A DNA stretch of 64,000 nt, taken from NCBI RefSeq assembly GCF_013394795.1, contig NZ_JABXYU010000001.1:682001-746000 (forward strand), read 5' to 3'. Position 1 is the first letter of the stretch; every line of letters begins with the position of its first letter. This document shows positions 45,272-55,556 of the stretch, piece by piece. Below the pieces are notes generated by a model. That model was not told where the DNA came from, did no database searches, and saw only the letters and a list, made by a program, of their open reading frames with translations. This DNA is from Leptotrichia sp. oral taxon 223. GTDB taxonomy: Bacteria > Fusobacteriota > Fusobacteriia > Fusobacteriales > Leptotrichiaceae. A program made the position numbers and the translations under genes.

Positions 45272-46429
45272 TTAATTTAGATTATTAATCTTGGTAATTT
45301 TTCCATCAGCAGTGATAGAAAGTCCATTTCCATTTGGAAAATCAGATTTATTCAAGGAAATTATCTTTTTGATGACTGACTTTTCTGAATCTATAAAAGG
45401 GCCTAAACTTTCATAAGTCTGTCTTATAGGGATAATTTCTCCAGATATAAAATTTCCATTGCTGTCTATTTTAATCTTAAAAATTGGAGCAAGTCCCATA
45501 GATCCTGAAATATTAATCTTTCCAAAAGTTGCAAAATTTCCTCCGCTATACGAAATAAATTTATTTTTGTAAAGTTCGACTGCTCTTGTAACATGAGGGC
45601 CTTGCCCAAAGATTATATCGGCTCCATTGTCTATGGCAAAATGGGCAAATTCATAAACATTTCCTCTATCTTCGCCATGAAAAATTTCATTTTTTCTTGT
45701 AATATGTTCGGCTCCAGCACCTTCGGCTCCACCGTGAAACATAACAATTACAATATCAACTTTTAATTTTAATTCAGAAATAAGTTTTTTTGCATAATTA
45801 TAATCATTTAGTTTTACAGTAGCTGAATTTGGAGAAAATGAAATAAATCCAAATTTTTTTCCATCTTTTTCTAAAATCGCACTTTCAGCGATATCTTTAA
45901 TTCCAGAATATTTTATGCCTAAATTATCAAGATTTTTCATGGTTTTCTTAATTCCAATTTCTCCAAAATCATTGCTATGGTTATTGGCAATACTTAAATA
46001 GTCAAATCCAGCCTGTTTTAGATATGCTCCATATCTTGAAGGCATACGAAAAACATAGCATACATTTTGATTATTACAGGTTTTGGGAGTCCCGCCATTA
46101 TCAAATAGAGTTCCTTCCAAATTTCCCACTGTTATATCAGCATTTTTCAGTATATTTTGTGTATTTTCAAGAATATTGGCATTATTTTCAGGAAGCAGAT
46201 GTTCAAAAGGGTAATTTGAACCAAGCATTATATCTCCCACACCAATAATTGTAAATTCTGATTTTTCATCAGGCTTATCATTTTTAGAAGTACTTGATTT
46301 TTTAGTTTCTGGCATTTTTTTCAAATTAATAAATTTATTTGTAAAACCTTTAAAATTAGGATTTACAGCAATTATGGCAAGTAAAAAAATTAAAATAGCA
46401 CATAAAATTAACAATATATTTTTTTTCAT
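45272..46429 (-). CDS. CapA-family metallophosphoesterase-like protein
   Basis: The 385-residue protein has an N-terminal membrane anchor (about 4-22) and the CapA/PgsA fold: GVGDIMLGSNYPFEH, GNLEGTLFDNGG, ANNHSNDFG, and VMFHGGAEGAG with GQGPHVTRAVE near the end, forming the metal site of the calcineurin-like family. CapA proteins take part in poly-gamma-glutamate or capsule formation in Firmicutes. No capBC partners are nearby, so its role here is unknown. It is the last gene before a divergent Crp/Fnr gene. Confidence 0.9.
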   Translation of the reverse strand: MKKNILLILCAILIFLLAIIAVNPNFKGFTNKFINLKKMPETKKSSTSKNDKPDEKSEFTIIGVGDIMLGSNYPFEHLLPENNANILENTQNILKNADITVGNLEGTLFDNGGTPKTCNNQNVCYVFRMPSRYGAYLKQAGFDYLSIANNHSNDFGEIGIKKTMKNLDNLGIKYSGIKDIAESAILEKDGKKFGFISFSPNSATVKLNDYNYAKKLISELKLKVDIVIVMFHGGAEGAGAEHITRKNEIFHGEDRGNVYEFAHFAIDNGADIIFGQGPHVTRAVELYKNKFISYSGGNFATFGKINISGSMGLAPIFKIKIDSNGNFISGEIIPIRQTYESLGPFIDSEKSVIKKIISLNKSDFPNGNGLSITADGKITKINNLN

Positions 46430-46569
46430 AAAATCCTCTCATAAATGGTTATTTTAAACATATTTTACACACCTTTAATTTAAAATTTTTATATTTAAAA
46501 ATAAATAATTTTTCATTTGTTATTGAAATTAAAATTCAAAAATGGTAATATAAAACTTAGGTAGTATTT

Positions 46570-46583
46570 ACAAAATATTTTGT
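46570..46583. promoter_or_regulatory. Perfect 14-base palindrome upstream of the Crp/Fnr-type gene
   Basis: ACAAAATATTTTGT, followed 10 bases later by TATAAT (46594-46599). Position and symmetry fit an operator, possibly an autoregulatory Crp/Fnr site or a repressor site. Confidence 0.35.
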
Positions 46584-46724
46584 CATCAAAATATATAATG
46601 TCGAACTATTAAAATTAGATATTTTTTAATTAAGTAAAATAATTATAACTTTTGAATTCGATTTTAAAGCGATTTTACCGTATTTTGATTTAAATTAAAA
46701 TTATTTATAGAGAGAAGAAATATT

Positions 46725-47402
46725 ATGAAAATAAAAGATCTATCAATTTTTTTGACAAAAGTTTCGTTATTTCAAGGATTAACTATTGAAGAAATTTCAG
46801 AATGTCTGGAAAAAATTAATTTTAAAATAGAAAAATATAAGAAAAATGAAACTGTATTTTTTCGTGGAGATACTTTAGAAAAAGTAATTATTATTATAAA
46901 AGGTTCCACTTATGGGGAAATGCAGAAATTTAACGGAGATACAATTGTTATTGGTGAGATGAAGGCGGGGGAAGTTCTGGCTTCTGCATTTTTATTTGGA
47001 GAAAATAATATTTTTCCTGTTGATTTAATAACTTTGGAAAATTCTAAATTACTGTTTTTTGATAAAGAAAAATATTTGGATGCAATTTATTCGGATAAGA
47101 GGCTCTTACTTAATTTCATAACTGAAATTTCAAATAAAAGTCAACTTCTTTCAAAGCGGATATGGTTTAATTTTACAAATAAGACAATTGAAGAAAAAAT
47201 ATTAAGCTATATAAAGGAAAATACTAAAAATGGCAAAATCAAGTTTTTACCCAGCATTTCAGCTTTGGCAAAGCGGTTTGAGGTAACAAGGCCCGCCTTG
47301 TCAAGAGAAATTTCAAATCTATGTAAAAAGAATATTTTAATGAAATTAGAAAACAATGCCTATTTGGTAAATTTTTCAAATTTTTCTGAAAAGAATGTTT
47401 GA
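46725..47402 (+). CDS. Crp/Fnr-family transcriptional regulator
   Basis: The 225-residue protein has a cyclic-nucleotide-binding-like N-terminal beta-barrel (FFRGDTLEKVIIIIKGSTYGEMQ, VLASAFLFGE) and a C-terminal helix-turn-helix (SISALAKRFEVTRPALSREISNLCK). No cysteine cluster for an Fe-S centre is visible at the N-terminus, so it is not a classical Fnr; the effector is unknown. A strong RBS (AGAGAGAAG) precedes the ATG. It is divergent to the capA-like gene, and a 14-base palindrome lies in the shared intergenic region. Confidence 0.92.
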   Translation: MKIKDLSIFLTKVSLFQGLTIEEISECLEKINFKIEKYKKNETVFFRGDTLEKVIIIIKGSTYGEMQKFNGDTIVIGEMKAGEVLASAFLFGENNIFPVDLITLENSKLLFFDKEKYLDAIYSDKRLLLNFITEISNKSQLLSKRIWFNFTNKTIEEKILSYIKENTKNGKIKFLPSISALAKRFEVTRPALSREISNLCKKNILMKLENNAYLVNFSNFSEKNV

Positions 47403-47813
47403 CATTTTTTCATATAACAGTTATAATAATTAAGTAATGAAACTCAATTAAATAATAAATAAAATTTCTGATCTATTCGATACTAACAACGAATTTTTAG
47501 GCTTTACTCTATTTTAATGGGGTTATCCCTTTATAAATTGTTTCAGGAAAATCACGACGGCTCACGCTTTGTACGGATTCTGTACAGTTTATAAATATGA
47601 CTACCACCTGTAACATCCTACAGGCTACTAAAAATTACGTTAGAACGGTAGATCGGATTTTTTATTTCTTTAAATTCTGTGTTTGATGCATAAAAAAAGA
47701 ACAGCAAAACCTCAGTTCCACTGTCCTTAATTTTTATCCTTTTTTAGTTCTTTACTCAAACATCTGTTACATTTTCAGTTGTTAAAGTTCTTCGCTTTTC
47801 CCAATTCTTCATT
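47403..47813. other. Noncoding gap with inverted repeats upstream of the autotransporter end
   Basis: No gene. It contains TTTATAAATTGT/ACAGTTTATAAA (about 47530-47600), TGTAC/GTACA with a short spacer within it, and CCTGTA/TACAGG (about 47606-47623), so a structured repeat may be present. A possible weak minus-strand terminator (AAAGAAC/GTTCTTT) is near 47695-47755. Confidence 0.35.
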
Positions 47814-50800
47814 CTAGTAAATAGCTCTAAATCCTATTCCTGCCCTTACATTATTTCCTTTAGTGTCATATCCTCCATTTACTGTCACTCCGAATCTTGT
47901 GTTGTCAACTCCAATGTTCAAGTCAAACTTACCATTTCCTCTTCTGTCTTCCTTTTCCCCTCTTATTCCGAACCAGTCTGCGCTTGTGTATCTTACTCTT
48001 CCTTCGTTGTTCTTGCTTGCCATCTTGCCTAATTCGTTTTCATAGGCGGCTGACAATCCCACTGTCAGGTTTGTTCTTACTGCAAGTGGCTGTACGTATC
48101 TGAATTCCATTCCGACTTCCGGCTTAACTGAGAAGTAGTCGTTCCCTTTTACTTCCAGTCTCATTTCCCCTCTGTCTTCCTTGATGTCATTGAATCTTCC
48201 GTATTCCATCTTCAATGCTCCGTATGGACGTAAATGTGTTCTTTCACTCATTCTTATGTCATATCCCAAGTCTGTCTTTAATGCCGCTCCATAAGAATGA
48301 TAGTCAGATTTTGCCTGGAATACGTCATCTACAACCAGGTATCTACGTTTCATGTCATTGATACCTACGAATACATCTCCTCCGATTGTCCATTGCAATG
48401 CTCCATTGTAATCTTTCTTAGGTGACATTGTCTTAAAGATTCCTGCTTTAAGCTGAGTTTGATTTTCTCTTGAATGTCCTATATCCTTAAACTTGAATCT
48501 GTTTGTTACAGCTCCTGCATACCATCCGCTTGAGTTACCCATCTTGATTTTTTCATCTTCGTGAACGTAAGCCACACCGTAGGCATTACTTGTATAGTCA
48601 ATGATTCCAGCAGTGTCAGTGTTGTACTCATCTCTTGCACCAAACACTTTAATCTTGTTGTTTTGCTTAGACGGATTTCTCCAGTCGTGTTTCAGGTATC
48701 TGAATTCCTTGTCCAATATGTTTCCAGTTGCATTGATTCTTTGTTGAAGATTTCCATATTGATGTCCCATAATTTCGTCAGTTGCCTGATAAAATAAGAT
48801 TTCTTCATTGTTCCCTATTCCGCTTATCTTGTCAAATAACAATTTTTCTCTAGTTCCTAAACCTTCAACTCCATATCTTTGTTCCAGACCATCCAGGAAA
48901 TTGTATGTATCTGTGCTGTTTACAGGAGAATCTTTTCTTCCTGCCCATCTAGTATATGGAATTTTTGCCAGATAAGCGTTCTGTATTGTTCCATCTGTCT
49001 GATTTTGCGCCACGCTTGCCATCCATGTAAGTGAACCTGAATAAATGTTCCACTTGTTAATTTGTGGATTGTTTAAAATCATCTTGTTGTATGGTTCAAG
49101 AATTTTTTGGCTTACCTGAATGTATTTACCTGTCGTGTTCTGTGCAGCTTCAGCTCCTATTATCAAATCTGCATTTGTTAGCGTGCTCAACTTGCTTAAC
49201 CCAGTTACTGGCGTTGTAAATCGTCTGTTTGAAGTGTCTATATACATTCCTATTGTTGAAACTTCCATAGGCTTGTATTCTTCTGCTGTCGTTGTCGCTA
49301 ATTCAGGCACTACTGGAACTCCGTTTACTGTTATTGTTGCTGTTGATGAACCTGCTGGCGCATGTATCTTGACTCCTGACATATCTTTAGATATTTCCTG
49401 TCCCTCTTCTGGAACTTGTGAATCCTGTGCTCCGCTTCCTGTTATTCTTAAAGTTCCGTAATTCTTTATTTTCCCTATATTATGTCCTGCCGCATTTCCT
49501 TTAGCAAGCAAACCTACTGCTTCTTCTGCATTAATTTCTATTGTCCCGTTATTTTCTATTGTCGAGCCATTCTTGACTACCATTCCCACAACTTTTTTCA
49601 AGCCTGCTCCATTTGACTTGATTACTCCATTATTTATTCCATATGCTCCGTTGTCAAGATACATTCCTGTTGTATTGCTTGCGTTAAGGTTGATTGTTCC
49701 ATCATTTGTAACTGTCGTTCCTATTTCTGTTCCATACATTCCTATACCATATTCGCCATTTACATTTATTGTCCCCTTATTTACTACGTTTCCTGTATAC
49801 GCTGGCGTTGAGGCATCTCCAAAATATCCTGCCGCCATTCCTATTGCATATTGATTAGCTGTCGGATCCGGGTTTGAAGCTCCTACTGTTATTGTTTTAT
49901 TATTTACTGCATTTCCGCCATTTGTACTGTAAACTCCTACGTTTCCTATTCCTGAACCGTAGTTAATATCTGCATTATTTACTACATTTCCTGCTGAATA
50001 AAGTCCATAGTTTAGTGACCCTGTTGAAGTTAACGGTGTATTGTTTATCACTGTTCCTGATGTATCCCTTGAAAATACGAAGACTGTATTATCTCCAACT
50101 GTCTGTGAAGTCATGTTACTTGTTATTGTGTTTCCTGTTCCTTCATTGATAAATCCATATGAACCGTTACCAATTGCCATTGTAGAGCCTGCATCCGCTG
50201 TTACGTTGTTTCCAGTTCCTTTTGTATACACCCCAATCGCTTCATCTTCTCCCAGATTAATTACAGAACTGCTTGTCAATGTGACATCTCCATTTGTACT
50301 GAGTATTCCCTTACCTTTGTTTCCAATAGTCAATGTTCCGCTGTTTATTACGTTTGCGCCTTCAGAATAGATTCCATAGGCTTTTCCGCTTTTATCTGTT
50401 ATTGCAGCTGTATTTGTTAAGGTTCCTTTTGTCGCATAGACTCCAACGATTCCTTTGTCACTGCTTGTATTTACTATATTTATATCAGTCACATTTGTTG
50501 CTGTATTGTCATAGAAAATACCAGCTCCAGAAGCATTTGCAGAACCTGTGTATTTTATTTCAAAAGTTTTTCCATTAGGATTTACAATTGAACCGTTTGA
50601 AACAGAGATTCCTACACCTTTGTCCTTTATTTCCACTCCTGTATCCGATGTAAAGTTTACGACACTTTTTGTTCCACTTGCATAAACTCCAATTCCGTTA
50701 GTTCCTACTGCAATGTCTGAACTTCCTGTTCCTCCTAGATTAATCGTGTTTCCTTTTCCTTCAGACACTATTCCAACGCCACTATCTCCAGTCATTACTA

Positions 50801-53800
50801 TTTTACCATTATTTGTAATAACTCCATTTGAAGTTGAAACTAATCCTGTTCCTGCAACGTCATTTGTATTTCCATACAACCCAATTGAACCATTTCCTGC
50901 AACTGTTATTGTACCATTATTAGTTACTTCTAACACTTTATCAGCCGCTGTCAATGTTCCTTTTGAAATTTTATCATCCGTTCCATAAGTTTTTAATGTG
51001 GAAGCTGAGGCAAATCCTGCCATACCTACTCCGCTTGAAGTAATATTTATGGCGCTGTTATTTGTAAGGCTGCTTCCATTTATTCCATACGCTCCAATTC
51101 CGTTATCTACATTAATAGTTCCTTTATTATCAACATATCCAAAACTTGTAGACAATGCTGTTGTATTTGAAGGCGTACCTCCTGTTATATTAATTGTTCC
51201 GTTATTTGTGTATCCTGTAGTTGTGTTAGTTGTAACACCATCATGAGAAGCCATTGACAAACCTTTTCCAGTTGCAGAACTTACAGTAACTCCACTTGCT
51301 ATTGTAAATTTTTCATTTGAAAGTCCTACTTTTGTATTAAATTCATCTGTCGGATCATCTAAATTTTGATTGTTGTTAAGATTAAATATGCCATCTATGT
51401 AATATATTTTATATTTTTTATTATTTGTATTCAATGCAGCAAGCTGCATATCATTTTTTATATTATTTGAACCTGTAGTTCCGCCTGTCCAGTTGGTAGT
51501 ATCTCCTGTATAAGTACGCAATACCACGTTATCTCCGGTAAGGTTTACAGTTACATTTTGCATTCCGTGATATTTTGCTGTTGCAACAGCAGTATTTCCT
51601 TCATAATCAGCTGCCGTAGTTCCCGGCATTAATATACCGTCTGACATATTTATTGTTGTAGCTCCCTTGAAGTTTATTGCGGACGCATTAGTATCAGCAT
51701 AAAATGGCGTAGATTTAGAATGGTCCACAGTATCAGTTCCGCCTGCTACCACATTGCTTGATGTTGCTTTATTTTCATGATAAATGGCTCCACCACTAAA
51801 GTTTACAGTTCCTCCATCTGTCGCAACCAACGCACCATTTTTACCAGTCTGAATTTTATTACCCGTTCCATTGTCAATATTTACAACAGAACCAGTTCCT
51901 GAAGCAAATCCAGCCATACCGCTTATTTTAATGTTTCCTTCCTTTATAGTAACTGTTCCACCTTTTGAACCTGCTGCTGTTTTTGTAGCTAATGCTGCAA
52001 TATTTTCAAATTTATCAGTTGCAGCCATTGCATCTGCTGCTGTAATATCTCCAAAAATATTAACTTCTCCTTCATCCCGTGCAAATCCAATTATTGATTT
52101 ATGATTCACTGCTGTTGTAGTTATAGGTTTTCCTGTTTCTCCAGCATTTACAACACCTTTGTTATCACCCATATAGGCGATTCCTTCTTTTGAAGCCAAA
52201 GTTAATGGTATGTATATATTTACTTCAGAAGGTTGATCTTCTAATGCAGATGTGCTATTATCTCCTTCAGTTCTAGAACCTAACTTATGATCAGTTTGTT
52301 TCCATACACCTTCTGCATAGGCTACTATAGTTCCTTTTGAAGCATCGCTTTCTGAGGTAGAAGCACCATTTACACCATCTGAAAAACTTTTGCTCATATC
52401 ACTTGTAGATATATAATCATGCGTCGTTTGTTTTCCTATATCAACAGCACTCCCTTTTTTAGCTATTATCATAAATCCATCTTTTGAATATTTTCCAAAT
52501 TTTATGTCTATTTTACCAATCTCTAAGTTATGAATCTTATCATTATCCAATGAAGAAAGTTTTCCTCCATTTATAGTTGTAGCTGGAGTACTTCCATATG
52601 GGTTCCCAGTTGCATTACTGATTTTAGTTACAGTTACAGGAACTCCTAAATGTTTTGTAGGTATAATGTTTTTTCTTTGTCCAGATTCAACAAATACTCC
52701 CACAGCACCATCAACTGTAGTCGACGTATAACCAGTAGAACCCAATTGTCCATCACTTGTCTGTGCTGTTTTGTTGTCTGATGTTAATTGAGAACCGATA
52801 TTCGCTTTTACATCTATTTCCCCTTGATATATTCCTATGGAAGAACCTTTTGCATAATATTCATTTCTTTCTGGATAAGCATCTGCACGTTCCCAAGATT
52901 TCGGAACTGTTCCTTTCATTTTACTTCCAAAAAATAAAACTATATTCTCATCACCATAAAGATTTACATCACTTGTTTTTATAAGAGAATTCATACTGTC
53001 ATAAGGTTTACCAGATTTTCCCGAATAAGTTTTCCAATCAGTTTTATTCCAGTTAGGTATGTAACTAAAACTTGAATATACTATATTTGAAGCTCCATCT
53101 GATTGAATTTTACCCTCATTTGCAATTATTCTTGGAGCAGAAATTCCAGTTGTTAAATAAGCTGTATTTCCTTTACCATACATATTTATGTCTGTCTTCC
53201 CATAAATAGCGCCTGTATGAAAATCATTATCAAAATACTTTGTAATAGTTCTATACGCTGCTGGCATTATATAAAAAGCTGAATTTTCGGTACCAAACAT
53301 ATTTATTTTATTACCGCTAACCATATTTACTTGTCCATGTCTCCATGTTTCAGATGTTAAAAAACCTGCACGTCCATATAAATTGGCTGTTACATTACTT
53401 ACATTCATGTCTTTTAACGTATGAATAGCTATAGTCCCGTCAGTTGGCACTACTGGCCCACCTGAAATTCCATTCGTTGGATCAACTCCTCCTGAGGCAC
53501 CCGAACCTTGATCTGTATAAGTATCTGAATTCATATGTCCTCTAACATAAAAAGTAACATTTGATAAAGAGGTTCCAATTCTATAAAATATATTTGTAGG
53601 CCGATTTGATGTCTTGGTTGCCGTTCCTGCTTGTCCAGTTGCTGCAGCTCCAGTTACTGCATCATTTACACCATCTCCATCTGTATCATGCCAACTATTT
53701 TCTTGAATCCCTCCATAATACGTTCCACCTGTAATTGGGTCAGTAGTAGTTGTTGTACCTATTTCAGAAGTCGTTCCATTAAAAAAGAATCCTGTAAATG

Positions 53801-54566
53801 GGTTTGCATTCGGCTCAACAATATGTACTTCCTTCGTAGGTGTATCTGGTTTGGGCACTGTTATTGCTGGCGGTTCTGTTCCATTTACTGTCAGTGCTTG
53901 TAATCGTGGTGCTCTTATTCCCAAATCTGGAATATCTATGTTTACTGTTTTAGGCCTGATTGACGCTTCCACGTTCATTTCCACGATTGGTTCTTGAGCC
54001 GGATCATTACTTGCCAGTCCATACGATGACAAAGGAAGATTTTTTCTTTCATTTGATGAAGCTGAACGTCTATTTGCCCCTAAAGGTAATTCACCATAAT
54101 GCTTACTTAGAGGCGAAGTATATCTGTCAAATGAATTTGAACTTCTTTGAAATACTCCTTCATATGGATATTTCGTTTTCTTATCTCCACGTCCTTTATA
54201 AGTCCCGTTCCAGTTATTATTAAAATAATTTAAACCATATTGCCAGCTGCTCCATGGCGCTTTTACAACATGATCCCCCTGCTCCATTAATTGAATAAGT
54301 TCAAGATTTGTATTTTTTAGTAATTTGTCGTTTTCTTTCCGTGTCGCTTTAACTTGCTGATGTATTGTCTTAATTGATGTAGAAATTGCCTGTTTTTGAC
54401 TTTCAATACCTTTATTTGCCGAAGCTGAAAATAAATTACTTGTAACTGTTGTTACCAGTCCAGTCATTAAAAACTTTATCAACAAGCTGTCTGTATAGTG
54501 TACCTCCTTGCATCGCTTTGCAAATGCACATAAATCCCGTTTCACATTTTGCAAATTATTCGTCAT
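47814..54566 (-). CDS. Giant type V autotransporter adhesin (2250 residues)
   Basis: The protein begins NNLQNVKRDLCAFAKRCKEVHYTDS, the N-terminal segment that precedes fusobacterial autotransporters, followed by a hydrophobic stretch (LLIKFLMTGLVTTVTSNLF) and a coiled region. The passenger (about 150-1900) is Gly/Asn/Thr-rich with repeated short beta-strand units (NNGTINITGG, NKGTINVNGEYGIGMYG), predicting a beta-helix. The last ~300 residues form the autotransporter beta-domain, ending in a terminal aromatic (GIGFRAIY). Such proteins present adhesins on the cell surface. The RBS AAAGGAG lies 10 bases upstream. A single uninterrupted ORF shows it is intact. Passenger repeats may vary between strains. 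Confidence 0.92.
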   Translation of the reverse strand: MTNNLQNVKRDLCAFAKRCKEVHYTDSLLIKFLMTGLVTTVTSNLFSASANKGIESQKQAISTSIKTIHQQVKATRKENDKLLKNTNLELIQLMEQGDHVVKAPWSSWQYGLNYFNNNWNGTYKGRGDKKTKYPYEGVFQRSSNSFDRYTSPLSKHYGELPLGANRRSASSNERKNLPLSSYGLASNDPAQEPIVEMNVEASIRPKTVNIDIPDLGIRAPRLQALTVNGTEPPAITVPKPDTPTKEVHIVEPNANPFTGFFFNGTTSEIGTTTTTDPITGGTYYGGIQENSWHDTDGDGVNDAVTGAAATGQAGTATKTSNRPTNIFYRIGTSLSNVTFYVRGHMNSDTYTDQGSGASGGVDPTNGISGGPVVPTDGTIAIHTLKDMNVSNVTANLYGRAGFLTSETWRHGQVNMVSGNKINMFGTENSAFYIMPAAYRTITKYFDNDFHTGAIYGKTDINMYGKGNTAYLTTGISAPRIIANEGKIQSDGASNIVYSSFSYIPNWNKTDWKTYSGKSGKPYDSMNSLIKTSDVNLYGDENIVLFFGSKMKGTVPKSWERADAYPERNEYYAKGSSIGIYQGEIDVKANIGSQLTSDNKTAQTSDGQLGSTGYTSTTVDGAVGVFVESGQRKNIIPTKHLGVPVTVTKISNATGNPYGSTPATTINGGKLSSLDNDKIHNLEIGKIDIKFGKYSKDGFMIIAKKGSAVDIGKQTTHDYISTSDMSKSFSDGVNGASTSESDASKGTIVAYAEGVWKQTDHKLGSRTEGDNSTSALEDQPSEVNIYIPLTLASKEGIAYMGDNKGVVNAGETGKPITTTAVNHKSIIGFARDEGEVNIFGDITAADAMAATDKFENIAALATKTAAGSKGGTVTIKEGNIKISGMAGFASGTGSVVNIDNGTGNKIQTGKNGALVATDGGTVNFSGGAIYHENKATSSNVVAGGTDTVDHSKSTPFYADTNASAINFKGATTINMSDGILMPGTTAADYEGNTAVATAKYHGMQNVTVNLTGDNVVLRTYTGDTTNWTGGTTGSNNIKNDMQLAALNTNNKKYKIYYIDGIFNLNNNQNLDDPTDEFNTKVGLSNEKFTIASGVTVSSATGKGLSMASHDGVTTNTTTGYTNNGTINITGGTPSNTTALSTSFGYVDNKGTINVDNGIGAYGINGSSLTNNSAINITSSGVGMAGFASASTLKTYGTDDKISKGTLTAADKVLEVTNNGTITVAGNGSIGLYGNTNDVAGTGLVSTSNGVITNNGKIVMTGDSGVGIVSEGKGNTINLGGTGSSDIAVGTNGIGVYASGTKSVVNFTSDTGVEIKDKGVGISVSNGSIVNPNGKTFEIKYTGSANASGAGIFYDNTATNVTDINIVNTSSDKGIVGVYATKGTLTNTAAITDKSGKAYGIYSEGANVINSGTLTIGNKGKGILSTNGDVTLTSSSVINLGEDEAIGVYTKGTGNNVTADAGSTMAIGNGSYGFINEGTGNTITSNMTSQTVGDNTVFVFSRDTSGTVINNTPLTSTGSLNYGLYSAGNVVNNADINYGSGIGNVGVYSTNGGNAVNNKTITVGASNPDPTANQYAIGMAAGYFGDASTPAYTGNVVNKGTINVNGEYGIGMYGTEIGTTVTNDGTINLNASNTTGMYLDNGAYGINNGVIKSNGAGLKKVVGMVVKNGSTIENNGTIEINAEEAVGLLAKGNAAGHNIGKIKNYGTLRITGSGAQDSQVPEEGQEISKDMSGVKIHAPAGSSTATITVNGVPVVPELATTTAEEYKPMEVSTIGMYIDTSNRRFTTPVTGLSKLSTLTNADLIIGAEAAQNTTGKYIQVSQKILEPYNKMILNNPQINKWNIYSGSLTWMASVAQNQTDGTIQNAYLAKIPYTRWAGRKDSPVNSTDTYNFLDGLEQRYGVEGLGTREKLLFDKISGIGNNEEILFYQATDEIMGHQYGNLQQRINATGNILDKEFRYLKHDWRNPSKQNNKIKVFGARDEYNTDTAGIIDYTSNAYGVAYVHEDEKIKMGNSSGWYAGAVTNRFKFKDIGHSRENQTQLKAGIFKTMSPKKDYNGALQWTIGGDVFVGINDMKRRYLVVDDVFQAKSDYHSYGAALKTDLGYDIRMSERTHLRPYGALKMEYGRFNDIKEDRGEMRLEVKGNDYFSVKPEVGMEFRYVQPLAVRTNLTVGLSAAYENELGKMASKNNEGRVRYTSADWFGIRGEKEDRRGNGKFDLNIGVDNTRFGVTVNGGYDTKGNNVRAGIGFRAIY

Positions 54567-54946
54567 TTTAACACATCTCCTTTTCTAAAATCTTTATAAC
54601 TATTTTTCTATGCAGACTATATTTATTTAAAAAAATTATTCTATTCCAATTCAAGCTTGCCGCACTTGACTTGACAATACACCGAATAATATAATTTAAA
54701 ATTTCAAGTCAATTATTTATAAAAAAATCAAAGTCTATTCTCTTTCAAAATTAAAGTTTAAATATTTTATGAAATAAAAAACTAAAATTTTAATTTTCTG
54801 TTCAAATTTAAAAATAGTTTTACTAGGCGTTTTATTTTATTATAAATTAACAAAACCTTTAAAAAAAACATAGCTACACTATATTTTACCAAATTAATTA
54901 GAATTGTCAATTATTTTTTTAATTAAATTTAAAATTTCTAATAATT
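54567..54946. other. Gap upstream of the autotransporter
   Basis: 380 AT-rich bases with no gene; the autotransporter RBS and probable promoter lie at the left end (minus strand). No hairpin of note was seen. Confidence 0.4.
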
Positions 54947-55528
54947 TTATTCAAAAACCTGATTTTCATTCACAACAAAATCTACGATTATATCGTGCTC
55001 TTCTCTTGGAATCTTGTCAACAACCTGAAAATCATAGCACACACCAATAAATATAGCTTTTTTATTCCCCCTTCGAACTTTTTTCAGAAATGTATCATAA
55101 TATCCGCCTCCAAATCCAATCCGATTTTTTTCCAAATCAAAGACAGCCGCAGGAACAATTACGATGTCCAAAATGTTTTCGTTGTAAAAGTCACTGGAAG
55201 AAGATTCATAATATCCAAATTTATGTAATACAAGCTCATTTTCCTCATATTTATTAATTTTCATTTCTCTATTTTTACTATCTGTAATTTTTGGAATAAA
55301 AAAACTTTTCTCAGGATAAAGTTCCATCAATTTTGTGATTCTCACTTCATTTTTCATATCCATAAAAATCATTATATTTTCAGCATTTTTTATAAATTTT
55401 TCCAAATTTTGAATAATTAAATTACTTTTTTTTTCTACTTCTTCAGTGGATAAATTATTTCTTGTTTTCAAAATTTCTTGTCTAATTTTATTCTTTTCTA
55501 GCTGTAAATTTAACTTTTCATTTTTCAT
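54947..55528 (-). CDS. 5-formyltetrahydrofolate cyclo-ligase
   Basis: The enzyme converts 5-formyl-THF to 5,10-methenyl-THF using ATP. The 193-residue protein has NKIRQEILKTRNNLS at the N-terminus, KNEVRI, and the signature RIGFGGGYYDTFL, ending with GVCYDFQVVDKIPREEHD. It is 28 bases downstream of cobU, so the two may be cotranscribed, although their pathways are separate. Confidence 0.93.
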   Translation of the reverse strand: MKNEKLNLQLEKNKIRQEILKTRNNLSTEEVEKKSNLIIQNLEKFIKNAENIMIFMDMKNEVRITKLMELYPEKSFFIPKITDSKNREMKINKYEENELVLHKFGYYESSSSDFYNENILDIVIVPAAVFDLEKNRIGFGGGYYDTFLKKVRRGNKKAIFIGVCYDFQVVDKIPREEHDIIVDFVVNENQVFE

Positions 55529-55556
55529 ATAAAAATTTCCCCTTTTATAAAAAATA

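Noticed and set aside
48561-54223. Many plus-strand ORFs opposite the autotransporter
   Set aside because: Mirror images of the repetitive passenger sequence; none has an RBS or a domain.
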